DNA of 64,000 bases from Torreya grandis (GCA_037957365.1 JARHVA010001190.1:561001-625000); one strand, 5' to 3'; positions 1 to 11,997 are shown, numbered from the stretch's first letter. The notes: generated by a model not told the origin, from the sequence alone. Program-made: numbers and translations.

Positions 1-383
1 TATTCTAAATATTATAATCTTTTGTAACAATCTTTAGTTATTATAGATCTTAGTAATGTGAAGTTTGATTCTATAAGAAGCTTTTTTAAGTCTCTCAGAG
101 AAAGATTGGAACTCAGTTTTGAACAAGGAAGGGCCCCCTTGAAAGGAGTTGCAGTAAAGATCCTAACTCTCTTTAGTTTAAGTGTGTTGTGTAGGTTAAT
201 TTCATTATTATTTTGATTATATAAAGTGTGATGCATGTGTGATTCATAAGAATGAGTTATTTTAGTATTTCTATATTTCTATTATAATAATCTCATAGTA
301 TAACTATTTGGTGAATTCAGTATAAGTTCATTATACTGTAACTAGTAAGCAAGTTAATCTATAGATCAATAATGCATATATAG
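1..383. other. Left flank, unassigned
   Basis: I recognise nothing here. A plus-strand frame is open from about 28 to a stop at 214-216 and includes a Gly-rich/basic stretch around 135-170. A minus-strand frame is open over 12-236. Neither resembles a family I know, and overlapping open frames on both strands are common by chance. The minus strand does not continue the copia reading frame found on the other side of the giant element at 28622. Confidence 0.4.
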
Positions 384-1881
384 TGTTGGCATCCTTGAAA
401 ATCCTACGTACCCTAGGTTGACAATTAATGTTAATCAAACTCAAGAATATGGTATTAACTGGGTAATAAGTTTGCACAATAGTCTCATGCAATTTTTTGA
501 TGGTAGGGTTTGACATTTGGCCTATGAGATCAAAATGTCAACAAGACCATCCATGGAGTAAGGTCGTATTCTTAAAGACAAACTCCACTTTTCCCTTCTA
601 TGCCATGTGGAAGAATGAGCTTTCCAAGGGGTCAAAACACAAAATCATTGCATAAGGATTATAATAAACTTTTTCAAGGCTAATACATATTATTTGTGCC
701 TTAAATAAGGTAGAAAAAGGTCAAGGATCCTCTGGAAAAAGTTGTAAAGGTTTGAATAAGTCTCAATTATCCAAAAAAGCCTTCTTTCCTTCTAATGACT
801 AGCTTGTTATAGGAGTAAAACAAGCACTAAATAGATTCTAACAACACATGTATGGTGGAGAAACATCATGAATGTCTTAGAATAAATTTACAAGGACAAA
901 TGTATGAAGACTTAAAGTCCTATTTTCAAGGACTAATTATTCATCAAGGACATAAGAGCTAGTATATAAGGGGTCAAGAAAAGATATAGGCACTCTCCAA
1001 GTGGTCAAGGTTTGACCAATCATAATTAATATATTTTCAAAACCCAAAAACTCATGATACTCTCTCTTCTAATCCACCTTAAATACATGGATGAATCAAA
1101 GAGTTTGAAAAAGCACTACATAGCACAAAAGGGAGTGTGAAGACCAAGTTTGAGACCCCTATTTTGGGGTTGTTTTGTCTCCCATCATTTTGATTTTCTA
1201 TTTGTATTCATTTTTATATAATGTTTTAATCCCTCTTTGCTTTTAGTTGTGCTGAAAGGCTTCCAAATTTTTTACTCACATTTTGAGAGAAATAAGAAGT
1301 TATTTCCTCCATTTTTAGGTTTTTGGTGAAGTGTATGTGTTTTCCATTGATATAACATTGTGAAGAATTTGTTTTCCTATGATATTATCTAGTTTTATAC
1401 CATTGTACAACATATTTGAACTTATACAAGTCATTATAAGTTTCAAAATCAAATTTAGTGTAAGCATTGGGTTTGAATTTAGTTCCTTTACATTCATTCC
1501 TTGAAAAGATTGAGTTTTTCAAGTCTTTCTTGTGAAACACTACTGTATAAGTCATTCTTGAGGTGAAGACAATGTGTGAAAGCTTCTCCCTTTCATAAGA
1601 GTGTCTATCTCAAGTGTATGTGGTCATAAAATATTGGTGCATCACCTTCATTCCCAATTTTCCTTTCAATTCCATTTTAAGCAGTATCCTTTTCACCCTT
1701 TTCATAGTTAGAATCATTAATTAATAGGTCTAACAACAAGTTTTAATGAGAGAACCAAGGGAACCATCCTTATTTATATATTATCTCCCTTCTAAAGTCA
1801 CCCAAACTTATGAGAGATTCCATGTTTTATCAAGAGTGACAAACAACACGCATTCTCAAAAGGGCACACTCCTGATTGACA
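384..1881 (+). repeat. 5' LTR of outer element
   Basis: Direct repeat of 27131-28621. Matching is strongest from 540 (gaccatccatggag) onward, at about 87% by eye over the first ~190 bp. It is weaker but traceable back to a TGTTGGCATCC start at 384. It ends TTGACA at 1881, immediately before a primer-site-like leader. The length of 1498 bp agrees with 1491 bp for the partner. Confidence 0.75.
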
Positions 1882-1885
1882 ATAG

Positions 1886-1906
1886 TTTTTGGCATTCCTA
1901 GTGGGA
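1886..1906 (+). other. Primer-binding-site-like leader
   Basis: TTTTTGGCATTCCTAGTGGG directly follows the 5' LTR. It parallels TTTTGGCATGCCCAGTGGG at the same place in the nested element. Plant Tat-type elements characteristically have a TTTGGCNNNCCCAGTGGGAC-like leader here. The matching tRNA was not identified. Confidence 0.6.
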
Positions 1907-2041
1907 TGCATTCTCCTTGGCATAGCTAAAGTTTGGAGCTAAGGAAAATAATTTGTAGTAAGAGAGGACACTCATCATCATTTGAACATGAGGATTCCTT
2001 AAATTTGTAGATTTCATAAGTAATAGAAAAGTAGTAATTTC

Positions 2042-3750
2042 ATGCCAAAGGTTATCACAAGATCATGTAATAAAGGTATTCCTTTTGAATTCATTGAGTT
2101 GCTTTTTACTTTTTATAAAATAATAAGGTTTAATAAGATAAACATCTATCTTAAAAATCAATTTATATCTCTTGGTCATCCTATTTTTCTAGATAGTGAA
2201 ATTCCCACTATCCAGATGATCATCAAAAGCCAAGCATTTATCCCATTTAATAGAGGTAACCCATTGAATCTTGCCCAGTTTGATGATATACCAGTAACAA
2301 CTCTTAAGATTATCTCATTCTTCTTAGGAGAAGATAAAACCACACCTATTGATCATATCAAGGATGTGGTTAACCTCTATTCAATCTACAATGTTGTTTA
2401 GTATAATGTGGATATTAGATTTTTTATTGCATCTTTCAAAGGAAAAGCACTGTAGTGGTATAGAAACCTTTCAATGAACTCCATTGCTCCATGAGATGAC
2501 TTAAGTGCAACCTTAATCAGGCAATTTGAGGACAAATCTGATCACATGTCCTTAGTTGAATATCTAACCACCATAAAAAAGGATCCTCATGAGTTTATTA
2601 CTAAATTTAACCTAAAATTACTAGGATACCTATATCAATTAGGCCATCCCTAGAATATGCCTTCTTATATTATCTAAGATCCCTCAATTCTAACATTAGT
2701 GTCATGATCCAATCAATGTATGGTACTAATTTTATATATGTTTATTAAGTGTCCATAAGAGATGAAAATAATTTGATATGGGCTATAAAATTGGCACCTA
2801 GACCTCCAATGCCTTTTTCCCCTAAAATAAAGCCCATACCAACCCCTCAAGCTCCTCCTATGGCTCCTATTCCAGCCCCTTAGGCATAAGTTTCATCCTC
2901 TCCTATCCAATCAATTGAGATTGGAAAGATCAAAGGAATTTTTAAATCATTTGGGAATGAGATTTTCCAACTAAAGAGGCATCAATACCAAGAAAATAAG
3001 CCTTACAAAGTGCCTAATCAGCCTACCTATTAGCCTTTCAAAGATAATAGGCCACCCTATCAAGGTTTTAGAGAATAGAGACCATCTTATCAAGCTCAAA
3101 GAGCTATCACTCAAGCCAATCCATATGCATTTGTTGATCCAAATGTTTCATCATCATATAAATATATCATCCATGTACCTACTTAGAATAACATGATCCC
3201 AGATTCACATTGGTAGACCTAAAATTAGAATGACATACAAAATAAAGCATTGGTCAACCAATCCATAGTGATGCCTCAAATGAGTCAAGAGGAGGCTTCT
3301 CTTAAATAAGGTAAACATAATGAAATTATAGAACAAAAATATAATGTGAATCATGGAAAAGGTTAATTGGATTATACTTTTTCTAATTGGCAGCTTGATG
3401 TTCATGTGGCCTTGAATCAAGTTGGTGATTTTGGTGCCTCAAGCAGTGTGGTTACAACTATGACTAGAGTAAAATAGAGAGATATCAAAGATACCAAAGA
3501 GGTTGTTCATGATTCAATTACACCTCATAATGTTCCTAATAATGTAAACAATTATTTTTCTACCCTTATACCATAGAAAAATTAGAATATAGAGGATGGT
3601 AAGTCTCAACACATACCATAAGTTTAGGATCAACCAGTTATTCAAAAAGTGTAGCCAAGGGTAAGTATAGTTCCTTATGGTATTTTTTATTATATTAATA
3701 ATCAAAGTTTTTGTATGATAATTTTTGATTCCTTACCAATCTAGGGATAT
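2042..3750 (+). pseudogene. Decayed gag of outer element
   Basis: The reading frame 2042-2401 and its continuations match plant gypsy gag. A stretch reading FLGEDKTTPIDHIKDV (about 2321-2371) is followed by KGKAL-stop-WYR, where the family has KGKALQWYR (CAG to TAG). Next comes QFEDKSDHMSLVEYL (about 2520-2565), then FNLKLLGY, and a Pro-rich linker LAPRPPMPFSP near 2790-2825. The Q/P/Y-rich tail past 2990 reads YKVPNQP and PPYQGF. Gag would form the capsid of the cytoplasmic particle. At least ten in-frame stops and several shifts make it non-functional. The start at 2042 is only the first Met of the open segment; the true gag start cannot be fixed. The region 3210-3750 is low-similarity gag tail. 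Confidence 0.8.
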
Positions 3751-3915
3751 GCATGCTAATATAAGAACTTTTAGCTCTCATATTATCATCAAAACTAGTT
3801 AAAAGAGAGAGCATTGTGTTGGCAAATTCAGATCAGCCAATAAGACAATAGGGATGAAAAGTACACAAAGAGGTAAATTTTGGAAAATATGAGGTAAAAA
3901 AAAAACAAAAAACCT

Positions 3916-4300
3916 CTATTTTATCTCTCTTTGATAGTTTGTGATATGTTAGTTCATAACTGTATGATGGATAGTGAAACTAGTAGCATTGTTATGCCCA
4001 AACAAATTATTGATAAGATTAGTTTAGTATATGAAACAAACACAAAATGGGTATCTCAGCCATATGGGTCACCAAAAAATACATTAGGAATGATTAATAA
4101 CCTGAAGTTTACATTACATGATTTCCTAAATGTCACTATTCAACATGATGTAGTGGTGGTGGATTTGCCTCTTTATTTTTCCATGTGTTTGTCTAGAGAC
4201 TTCACCTCAAAGATTGGTGGCTACCTATCATATAATTAGACATATTTAAAGTTTGAAACCAGGTATGTTATAAATGTAACTATCCATTCTGATCCTATTT
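3916..4300 (+). pseudogene. Decayed aspartic protease of outer element
   Basis: The frame open from 3931 to 4236 reads like the retropepsin-type domain of plant Tat/Athila elements. It runs LLVHNCMxDS, then a VMPKQIIDKISL block, then VVVDLPLYFSM and LSRDFTSKIGGYL. The domain would cleave the Gag-Pol polyprotein. The catalytic triplet, D-S/T-G in active enzymes, reads D-S-E at about 3970, a GGA to GAA change that removes the conserved glycine. The frame then runs on past 4236 with stops toward the second RNase H. The shortness (about 110 residues) is normal for this domain. Identification is from motif order and position between gag and RNase H. Confidence 0.75.
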
Positions 4301-4539
4301 CATTTTTTCACTTGGATCTTTGCATGCCAAGTGTTTTGAACACTAACTATGTCATCTCAGATGAGGTGACAGAAACTAGTGAAGTGGAAACTAATTCACC
4401 TCTTGAGGGAGTTCCAAATTTATTATTTTATTAATGGGACTAAAATTTACATGAACATGATCCATAAAAATTAATTTATGATGAAGTACTTGTTTTTTAT
4501 TGCCTCCATGTAAATGATGCAAAAATTCTAGCCATGGTG

Positions 4540-5130
4540 AAGGATGATGAATCTAGTGATGGTCAATGGTAGCTATACTTTGATAATAAAGGAACAAGAA
4601 TGGTACTGAGGTTGGGATGATGTTGATATATAAAAAAAATAAAATGTATTTCTTTCAATTAATTTTTATTTTGTTTTCTCAAACAATGTCATAAAATATG
4701 AGGCACTAGTCCATGGTTTGTAGTGGGCTGGGAAGATGGGGGGAATCAACATTTTGCAGGATTTTGGTGACAATAAAATTATAGTTCACCAAGTAAGAGG
4801 GATTAATTTATGTAAAAACACATCTCTTATATCTTATAATCATATATTTTGGGTCTTGATTAAATATTTTTAATATTTTAAAATTCAGGTTGTACCATGA
4901 GAAAAGAATAAACATGCAGATATGTTGGCTGCCATAAGGGATCAATTTAGCATTCCAACTGATATAAAAAAGTGAGAAAAATTAGTCACACATCAAGGTT
5001 GTTGTGAGACCTTAAATTTTTGATAATCATGAGAACTATAAGGTATTTGAGGATGACAAGCAAATTATCAAGTTCTTTCAAGCGGAGGTTGAGTTCTCTT
5101 CTAGGAATCACTCAGAGTTATTATAGTAGT
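4540..5130 (+). pseudogene. Second RNase H (aRNH-like) of outer element, upstream of RT
   Basis: The conserved landmarks of the extra RNase H of Tat elements appear in order. DGQW-stop-LYFDNKGT is at about 4558-4595 (first catalytic Asp block). SNNVIKYEALVHGL is at about 4683-4724 (the EYEAL Glu block, here K-Y-E). GDNKIIVHQVRG is at about 4770-4805 (second Asp block). After a frame break, EKNKHADMLAAI is at about 4900-4937 (last Asp). A PDNHENYKVFEDDKQIIKFF-like linker follows at about 5020-5080. The domain would degrade RNA in RNA-DNA hybrids during reverse transcription. It lies 5' of RT, as in the second element of this window. Stops and one shift make it dead. Confidence 0.75.
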
Positions 5131-6096
5131 TGTTGACCAAGTTTGACTTTCCAGTCAAACTAGGGCACCTATAGGTAAAAACTTGAGTTTTTGGGTATAT
5201 AAGGGTTTAAATTGATGTTATAAGGTGTTTCAAGGGTCAATTAATGTCATTTTATGTTATGCTACCTTTGGTTATTAGTCCCCTAGATCTATTTATCATT
5301 TTTGGGTCATTTAGAGGTCATTTTTAAGTGCATTTAATTCTTTGTACAAGTTTATTGGGATTTACTCAAGTTAAAATTTTTAATTTCATCCCCCATTTAT
5401 CCTTATAAGTATTTAGTAAGCTAACATAACTGAATAAATGGTAGGTTATTTAGAAAAGGGTAGTTTTCTTGACCAAAGAGTGAGAAAAAGACACTTGTAA
5501 TGTTCCTTGGGAAGTGTGCCACTTGTAAAACATGGTGGTGTGACTATTAACCTCCATAAAGTCCATATCCATGTTTTTTTTTCATTTTTTCACAAAAAAA
5601 TTCATCTGCAACTCAAATTTTCTTTATTTTCCTCTTGGCATGTAAATGAAGGTCAAGTTCAAACACTCACTATGGGTCATATAGGTGGAGTCAAGAAGAA
5701 TGGTATTGGTGTTGGATAATAATCTTATTAAACTTAAATTTAATGTAAATAAGTCTCATATTAGTGCATTATACTTTATCAACCATTGCTAACAATCTAA
5801 ACATCTTTTATATAATTGCATACAAGAGGGGTACTATTATGCCTATGTTTCTGACTTTTAGAGTTTCATGGAGCTATGTGATCTTGGGGATATATTTTTA
5901 GGATGTAATAAATATCTATCCATGATATTTTAAATATCTAATATTTCACTTTTCATTGATTTTGAAGGAGATCTCAAATGGTGCTTGTTCTCCAAGTTTA
6001 CAGAGTTGGGTGCAGGTCTTGAGTTTTCCAACATCTAAGGAGATTCATAGTAGTGATAATGTGCTTTATATTCATCTATTAATATGTATTTCATGA

Positions 6097-6405
6097 AATA
6101 ATCTTGTGGTAGGTCCAACTAGTACCTTTACAAAATCATATTTCCCATATATACCTTATTTTTTGCCTTCTCATTTTCAATCAAGTTGGTGCTTGTTTCA
6201 TGGAGGTTATATGGATATGGGAGTGTTGGATAACATGGCAGAAGTCATTATTGGTACATAAAATATCCAATATCCCTTTTTTACATTATATGATGGTTTA
6301 AAGGCTTCTACAAGTGGATTTTTCACTCCAAAAGGAGAGTTGATTATTTTGGGCTCTCAGTCCCCAAATGCAAAAAATAGAGGTCCTAAGGTTTTTATGG
6401 ACTAA
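6097..6405 (+). pseudogene. Unidentified coding-like stretch
   Basis: One plus-strand frame runs 102 codons with a single internal stop at 6259-6261. It begins after a TGA at 6094 and ends at TAA 6403-6405. The translation looks protein-like rather than low complexity: a PYIPYFLPSHF block, WCLFHGGYMDMGVLDNMAEV, then FTPKGELIILGSQSPNA. I do not recognise the family, and there is no Met near the start. It could be a decayed exon carried by the insertion or a diverged transposon gene. It is the best candidate here for captured or non-retroviral coding sequence, but chance openness is possible. Confidence 0.3.
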
Positions 6406-6495
6406 TGTTTGATATGTTATAATATTCCTTCACTAATTTCCTTATTTTTTATTTGTATTAATATCTACCTAGTACAACCATGACAAATTTGGTAG

Positions 6496-6660
6496 CTAGA
6501 TTCTAAATGGAAGGTGAAATTTGAGCCTCTCCAAGTTGTCAAGAAATCACTGAAACTAGACAGTGATGTCTACAGGATTTCCAAGGAAAGGTTGATACTT
6601 GCACCAAAGGAGGAAGTTATAGACATGTATATCAGGTGGAAAAAATTCAAAAGGTTATAA
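6496..6660 (+). pseudogene. Unidentified coding-like stretch
   Basis: A 54-codon plus-strand frame, open between a TAG at 6493-6495 and TAA at 6658-6660. It is rich in Lys, Glu, Val and Leu (for example KFEPLQVVKKSLKLDSDVY and APKEEVIDMYIRWKKF) and has a soluble-protein-like composition. It lies 90 bp after the stretch at 6097-6405 and may belong to the same decayed gene. No family recognised. Confidence 0.25.
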
Positions 6661-9600
6661 AAATAAACTATAGGAACTCATTCCATGAGAGAAAGGATAG
6701 CTATGTTTAAGGACCTTTTGGACCATCCCCTATCCATACACAGGGCAAAGAGGTAGTGGAGGCAAGGCTTCAATAAATTTCAAACAAGAGATGGTATTAA
6801 AGAATACATGATGGAATTATAACCTAGTGTGAGGCCTAAAAAAACTAAATTAAATCTCAATAACCTTCATACAATCCTAAACATGATTTAAATGCTCCAT
6901 GAAACCTATAGGCTTGAACATGCACCTACAACCTAAGATGAGGAATTAGTGGCAGTCAGAGTGAAAAATGGTCTTTTGAGATCAAATGAGGAATGTATAT
7001 CAGTTATGTCAAGAAAATATCATTCTATATATATTAAAAAATACCTTTTACACACTTTTTAGGCTTGAATGCCATACCTTGAACACCTACAGCCAAGGAG
7101 AATATGCACACCTATAATACATTTGGGAGTTGGTCTCAATTAAGGGTAAAGTTAGGTCCTTGGAGCTCAATTGGAGAATGTAAGAAGGAAAAATGACCAA
7201 AATGGAGTATAGAGATATATTTAAAAAAAATTAATGGAATTTTGAGAATAAAAACTTATCTTATCAACCTATAGGTAGGGTCCTAGGACTGTCTCAGTCT
7301 AAGACGATAGTGAAAAATTGGAGGGCCTGACAAGCCAAGAGGCTAGGTTTAGAATAATGGATCATATTGGAATATTAGGTTGATTAAAATATTTACTATA
7401 TGATTTTTATAAACCTTGGTCAACATGATACTAGAAATGCAACAAAGAAGAGATCCTCTACCCACTGTCACAGTCAAATAGGAGCATAAACAAGGGAGGA
7501 GCCTATGAGGGTTTGGTACCTTAGAAAGCAAAGGTGAGTTTCATAAAATTGATATTAATCATCATAAAATTGTTGATATTACATTCCTAAAACACCCTTA
7601 CATACACAAATAACCTTTCACCTATGCAAAGTTTGTCTCAAACTGTACAGGCAGGTTTGGAGAACCTTGTTGCAAGGGACAAGTGAAGGGTTTCATTAGT
7701 AAACAAGTTTTAAATAAAAATTACAAAGATTAATGAGCTTGGAATGAGGATTATAAAAATTATTTATTGGAATTTTGGTATGGAAATATCATGGAGGTAA
7801 TAGCTACATGGAGGTTTAGGCAAAAACATGCAGGAAATAGGGTTTTGACCCCTTTTTTGGCAAAGTTGGGTTAGTTTGACCACTTAGACTTGGAATCTGA
7901 TGAAACCCTATGGTAAAAGTGATCATAAAAACATAATTTATCTCAAAAAATACTAACCTTTCCAAAAAGAGTAGGATTAATACCATCTATTTTGTCTCAG
8001 AGGTAAGTCAGTCCTCTCGTGCAAGAGAATGGTAGTTTTTGGAAAAGGAATTACATAGTGAACCAGAGGTTAGTATACTCAATTGGTGAAGTTTTTATAT
8101 TTTGGGGACATATATAGGTACATTATTAACCAAAATATAAGGTTTGGATTCTAAGGAAATGATCCACATAAGGAGGTTTGCAAGTAGACCTAGTGAGAAA
8201 ACATGCAAACCCCACCCCAAATGAGATGTCACTTCAAGTTATAGCCTTCTTCAGGTAATATAATATTTTTTGTGATGTCTAAAGGGGTTAATATTATGTT
8301 TTAATGATATTTTAATTCATTTATGGTGATAATTATCATATTTTGGTTCACAAAACACAAATAGGCATATTGGTAAGGCATGGCTCTTGTTCCAAAATAG
8401 GGGTAGCTTGCATTTTGGCTCTTGTTGAGCTCTCAAAATAATTTTAACATGTTTATAGGTCAGTATCAGATGTTAATAATATTTTTTTTGGCTAGGAAAC
8501 TCCACTGGAAGTCATCTCCAACTCCATACATACTCAAACCCTCACAAAGAGCATGAAAGCCATTTGAAAGTCAACTTCCATCACTCATATCTTTCATGGA
8601 TGTTTACATGGGACCCTAAGCCATTTGGATATGTTATTTGGGATCCTTTAGGATCCCTTAGTGGAATTTAGAGGTATTTTCAATATCTTACCTTTATGAA
8701 TAAAGGTTAAGAGTCCAGGTCACTCAAAACCCTTACAAAACCTTCAAAGTGACCTGATTAGAGAGATAGAGCATTTTAAACATCCATATGAAATGTTATG
8801 GACATGAAACCAAATAAAATTTACAAATTAATCTTAGAGGATCCTACACATGTTTTTTTTTAATACATAATTATATGGATCAAGGGAAAACATGGCTTTT
8901 TTTGACCCTTTTGAGTGGTATGCAATCTACAAAAGGAGTTAAAAGATGAAACAAACTTTGGAAGAAATATTTACACCCAAGATAACTCCCAAAATTCATA
9001 TCCTCTCATGAATAAAAATATAATTATCCAAACTAGACTCTCACTTTTAGCCATTCTAGTGAGCCAACTTGTGAAAAATGGTGAAAATCAATTAGGGAAG
9101 ACATTAATGGGTTTTTTATTGAAATTTATGATATGGGAGAATTTTAAAAGTGTTATAACCTCCATTTCATGGATCAATTATTAAAATTTTGGATTTTTAA
9201 ATTCCAAGTGGAGGAGGTGCATGTTCAAAGGGCCTTTTTGAAATTGACAAGGATGATTTTGCTTGTCCACAAGAATAGGGATGGTCAAAGGTAAATCCGA
9301 TGCATTTAGGGAATTTTTTTTAAACCCTCTTTCTCATACCAACCATAATACCTATCCATATGTATGGATAGGGTTAGTTTTGGAAGGCAACTCAAGTGGG
9401 CAATTTCTTATGCCAAAATGGTAGTTTTGTGCCACTTTTCACTATATTTATGACTTGTTTTGGATAAGAATACACCTATGAAATGGAATATATCACCCCA
9501 TACTTATCTCTTATGAATTTTTAACTGATATTCACTTGGTGACACATGTCCTTGTGCCTTTTCAACTTCTCTTCTCTCTCTCTTCCTCTAAATGCTATAA

Positions 9601-10186
9601 TTTTAGGCCTTTTGACTATTGTATGGATGACTCCACTTGGGTATGGAAAATCCCTATCAAAATTATACCTTGAAATAAATTAATATAAGTTACTTACCTC
9701 ATTCAAATAATTAAGTGTAAATGATAGTGTTTAGTCTTGTGCAAGTGTGATGTCTATTTACCTTCACATACTATTCCTAATATTACCTAGTGTGTTATGT
9801 TCTCTTTTTTACAGGTCAACAAGAAGTGTCAAAAGAGGTCTTAGGTGATGTTGACTTGTTTGGTTAGTTGAATTTGGATGCTTGACATAGTTTGATCTAG
9901 CTAACTTAAAATATGGTGTATAGTGAATAGATCATTCAATATAGTGTCTTAGAATTCCTATTTCCTAAGTCTTCATTAACCTATGTTATCTCATAGACCC
10001 CATGTTGAAGCATTGATGTGGAAAAGAGAATTAATATTGAGTGAAGTGCTTATGTAAGTTGTTCTTAGTTCCAAGTGTATTTCAAAGAGTGTTAGTTGAT
10101 CAGATATTTAGTGTATCACCATTTTATATTAGGCTTAATTTTCATTCTATTATTAACTCTTTTCAACCTCCCAAAATTTTAGTAGT

Positions 10187-11480
10187 ATGGATATGTTCTT
10201 GAATGATACATCAAAGGGATTTATCCCTTATCTATAGGTTCATCTCACAAGTTTGCTCACCCATAGCAAGTGAGATGTCCCAATTTTTCCACTTTAATTA
10301 GAGGCCTAGGAAACCTCTACTCATAGTGTGCATCCAAGTGTCAATATTAGTATGGGGATCAAATTATTCAACTAAAATCCAATAAGTCACCCAAAGGATT
10401 AGTTACACTTGAGAACATCTTCAATGGAGATGATGAGATAAGGAGAGAGAAGTCTTCTTTGTCAAAAAAATAAGAGCACTATACCATTGTGGATATTACA
10501 TTATAAATAATTTTAAATTGGGTAAAATATACACTCCTTCACAAAAATAATCCTTTACTAATTTATGTAGAAGTTTTATTGATGTATTTGCATGGAAATA
10601 TAGTGATTTGAAAGGATTTGACCCAATTCTATCTCAATAAACCATTGAGCTAGAAGCTAAAACCAAGCCATTTAGATAAATGCAAAGACCCATTAATCTA
10701 AAACTTGATCCTTTGATAGGAATAATCTTCATAAGCTCATATAATCAGCCATCATCTTTCCAATCAAGCACTCAACTTGGGTGATAAACCTTGTTTCAAT
10801 ATGGAATAAGAATGGTGAGATTAGACTTTGAGTTGACTTTTAATATTTAAACAAGGATTCTCTTAAGGATCACTATCCATTACCATTGATGGAACAAATT
10901 TTGTAGATAGTTACAGGTTCAAATAGGTTCTCTTTGTTGGATGGGTATAGTGGTTACAATCAAATTTTGGTTAAGGAAGAAGACCAGTTCAAGATAGCCT
11001 TCACTACAAAGTGGGGAACCTTTGCATATATAAAGATGCCATTTAGTTTATCCAATTCTAGAGAAACATTTCATAGGGACATGGATATGGCATTGCAAGG
11101 TATTATTAATAAGTTTATTCTTATCTATTTGGATGACATAACCATGTTTTCAAAGAGTGAAAGTGAGCACATGATCCATCTCAAAGAATTTTTTGAAAAG
11201 TGTAGGTAATTTGGGGTGTATCTTAACCCCAAAAAGTGTGTCTTCTTAGTTTATTAAGGTCATATTATTGGTCATGTGGTTTCAAATAAAGGTTTAAGTA
11301 TATGTCCTAAAATTATTGACTCAATTCTTCCTCTCTCCTTGCCTAAACACAATAAGGCATTACAAAGCTTCCTATGAAAAATCAAATTTATAAGGAGGTA
11401 TATTTCAGGTTTTACCACTTTAGCAAAGCCACTTATAGCCATGTTTAGTAAGAATCAAAGTTTCAACTGGTATAAAGAGG
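10187..11480 (+). pseudogene. Decayed reverse transcriptase of outer element
   Basis: A linker IQLKSNKSPKGLVTLENIF (about 10366-10422) leads into RT. DVFAWKYSDLKGFDP is at about 10575-10625. KNGEIRL-stop-VDF-stop-YLN lies at about 10810-10850 where the family has RxCVDFRxLN. SLLDGYSGYNQI is at 10934-10970, FTTKWGTFAYIKMPF at about 10999-11043, and the catalytic motif Y-L-D-D is intact at 11126-11137. A thumb region LNPKKCVF follows, then GHVVSNKG near 11272. RT would copy the element RNA to DNA in the particle. The segment 10934-11209 is open; elsewhere stops such as CAA to TAA break it. The family assignment to Ty3/gypsy Tat is firm from motifs and order. Confidence 0.9.
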
Positions 11481-11489
11481 GGATGAAGA

Positions 11490-11990
11490 GTTTTTAGGAG
11501 ATAAATCAAGAAATATCTAGTGCACCTACACTCATAAATCTGGATTTCTTAGAATATTTCATCTTGTACACTTATGCTCAAGCGGACACTATTTCAAATA
11601 TTCTTATGCAACAAAATCATGAGGCTTTGGAGTAGCTAATAGCCTTCTTCATTAAAGGATTGTAGTAGTATGAGAAAAAATATTCTTTTGTTAAATATCA
11701 TGTTCTTTCAGGAATTAAGTATCTTAAGAAGTTTAGATACTTGTTATCTAATAATAAGATACATCTAATGGTTGTCCATCCAAGTATCAATGAGTTCCTT
11801 TTGAACAAGGATATAAATGAGAAGAGGGAAGGTTGGATAATGAGATAATGGAGTATGATGTGTAAATCAAGGTCACAAATCTGATTAGAGGCAAGGGATT
11901 ATGTGAACATCTAGCCCAAGACTTGCAAGAGACTAAGGAGGTGATTTTAGTGTTGAATGATGAATAAGTTATAGTTGATCATACCTCATC
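11490..11990 (+). pseudogene. Degenerate first RNase H of outer element
   Basis: It follows the RT thumb. SAPTLINLDFLEYFILYTYA is at about 11519-11577, then ILMQQN, AFFIKGL-stop-QYEKKYSFVKYHVL at about 11640-11710, KKFRYLLSNNKIHLMV, and a tail around LIRGKGLCEHL at about 11880-11912. The TDAS-type motif that holds the first catalytic Asp in active gypsy RNase H reads T-Y-A-Q here. The same loss is seen in the second element (about 55295). This fits the idea that the original RNase H lost activity after the element gained a second one, but the whole copy is dead and drift alone could explain it. Confidence 0.75.
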
Positions 11991-11997
11991 TTCAAGC

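Larger units (their letters stand above)
5131..10181. other. Probable 5 kb insertion between aRNH and RT, identity unknown
   Basis: The other Tat-like element in this window has only ~140 bp between its aRNH and the IQLKxN linker before RT. Here more than 5 kb intervenes. Candidate ends are TGTTGACC at 5131 and TTTTA at 10181, flanked by GTAGT on both sides (5126-5130 and 10182-10186). Removing the segment plus one GTAGT keeps the flanking reading frame in phase. I could not find an LTR pair, polymerase or transposase in it. It holds two coding-like stretches (6097-6405, 6496-6660) and an 89-codon open frame at 8915-9184 that I do not recognise. Inside are long AT-rich stretches with nothing I can assign. 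Confidence 0.45.

Noticed and set aside
12..236. 74-codon minus-strand and overlapping plus-strand frames as a host gene
   Set aside because: Both strands are open, no known family, no supporting context.
1..383. Continuation of the copia element on the left of the giant element
   Set aside because: Minus-strand translation shows no copia integrase Cys motif or other pol block.
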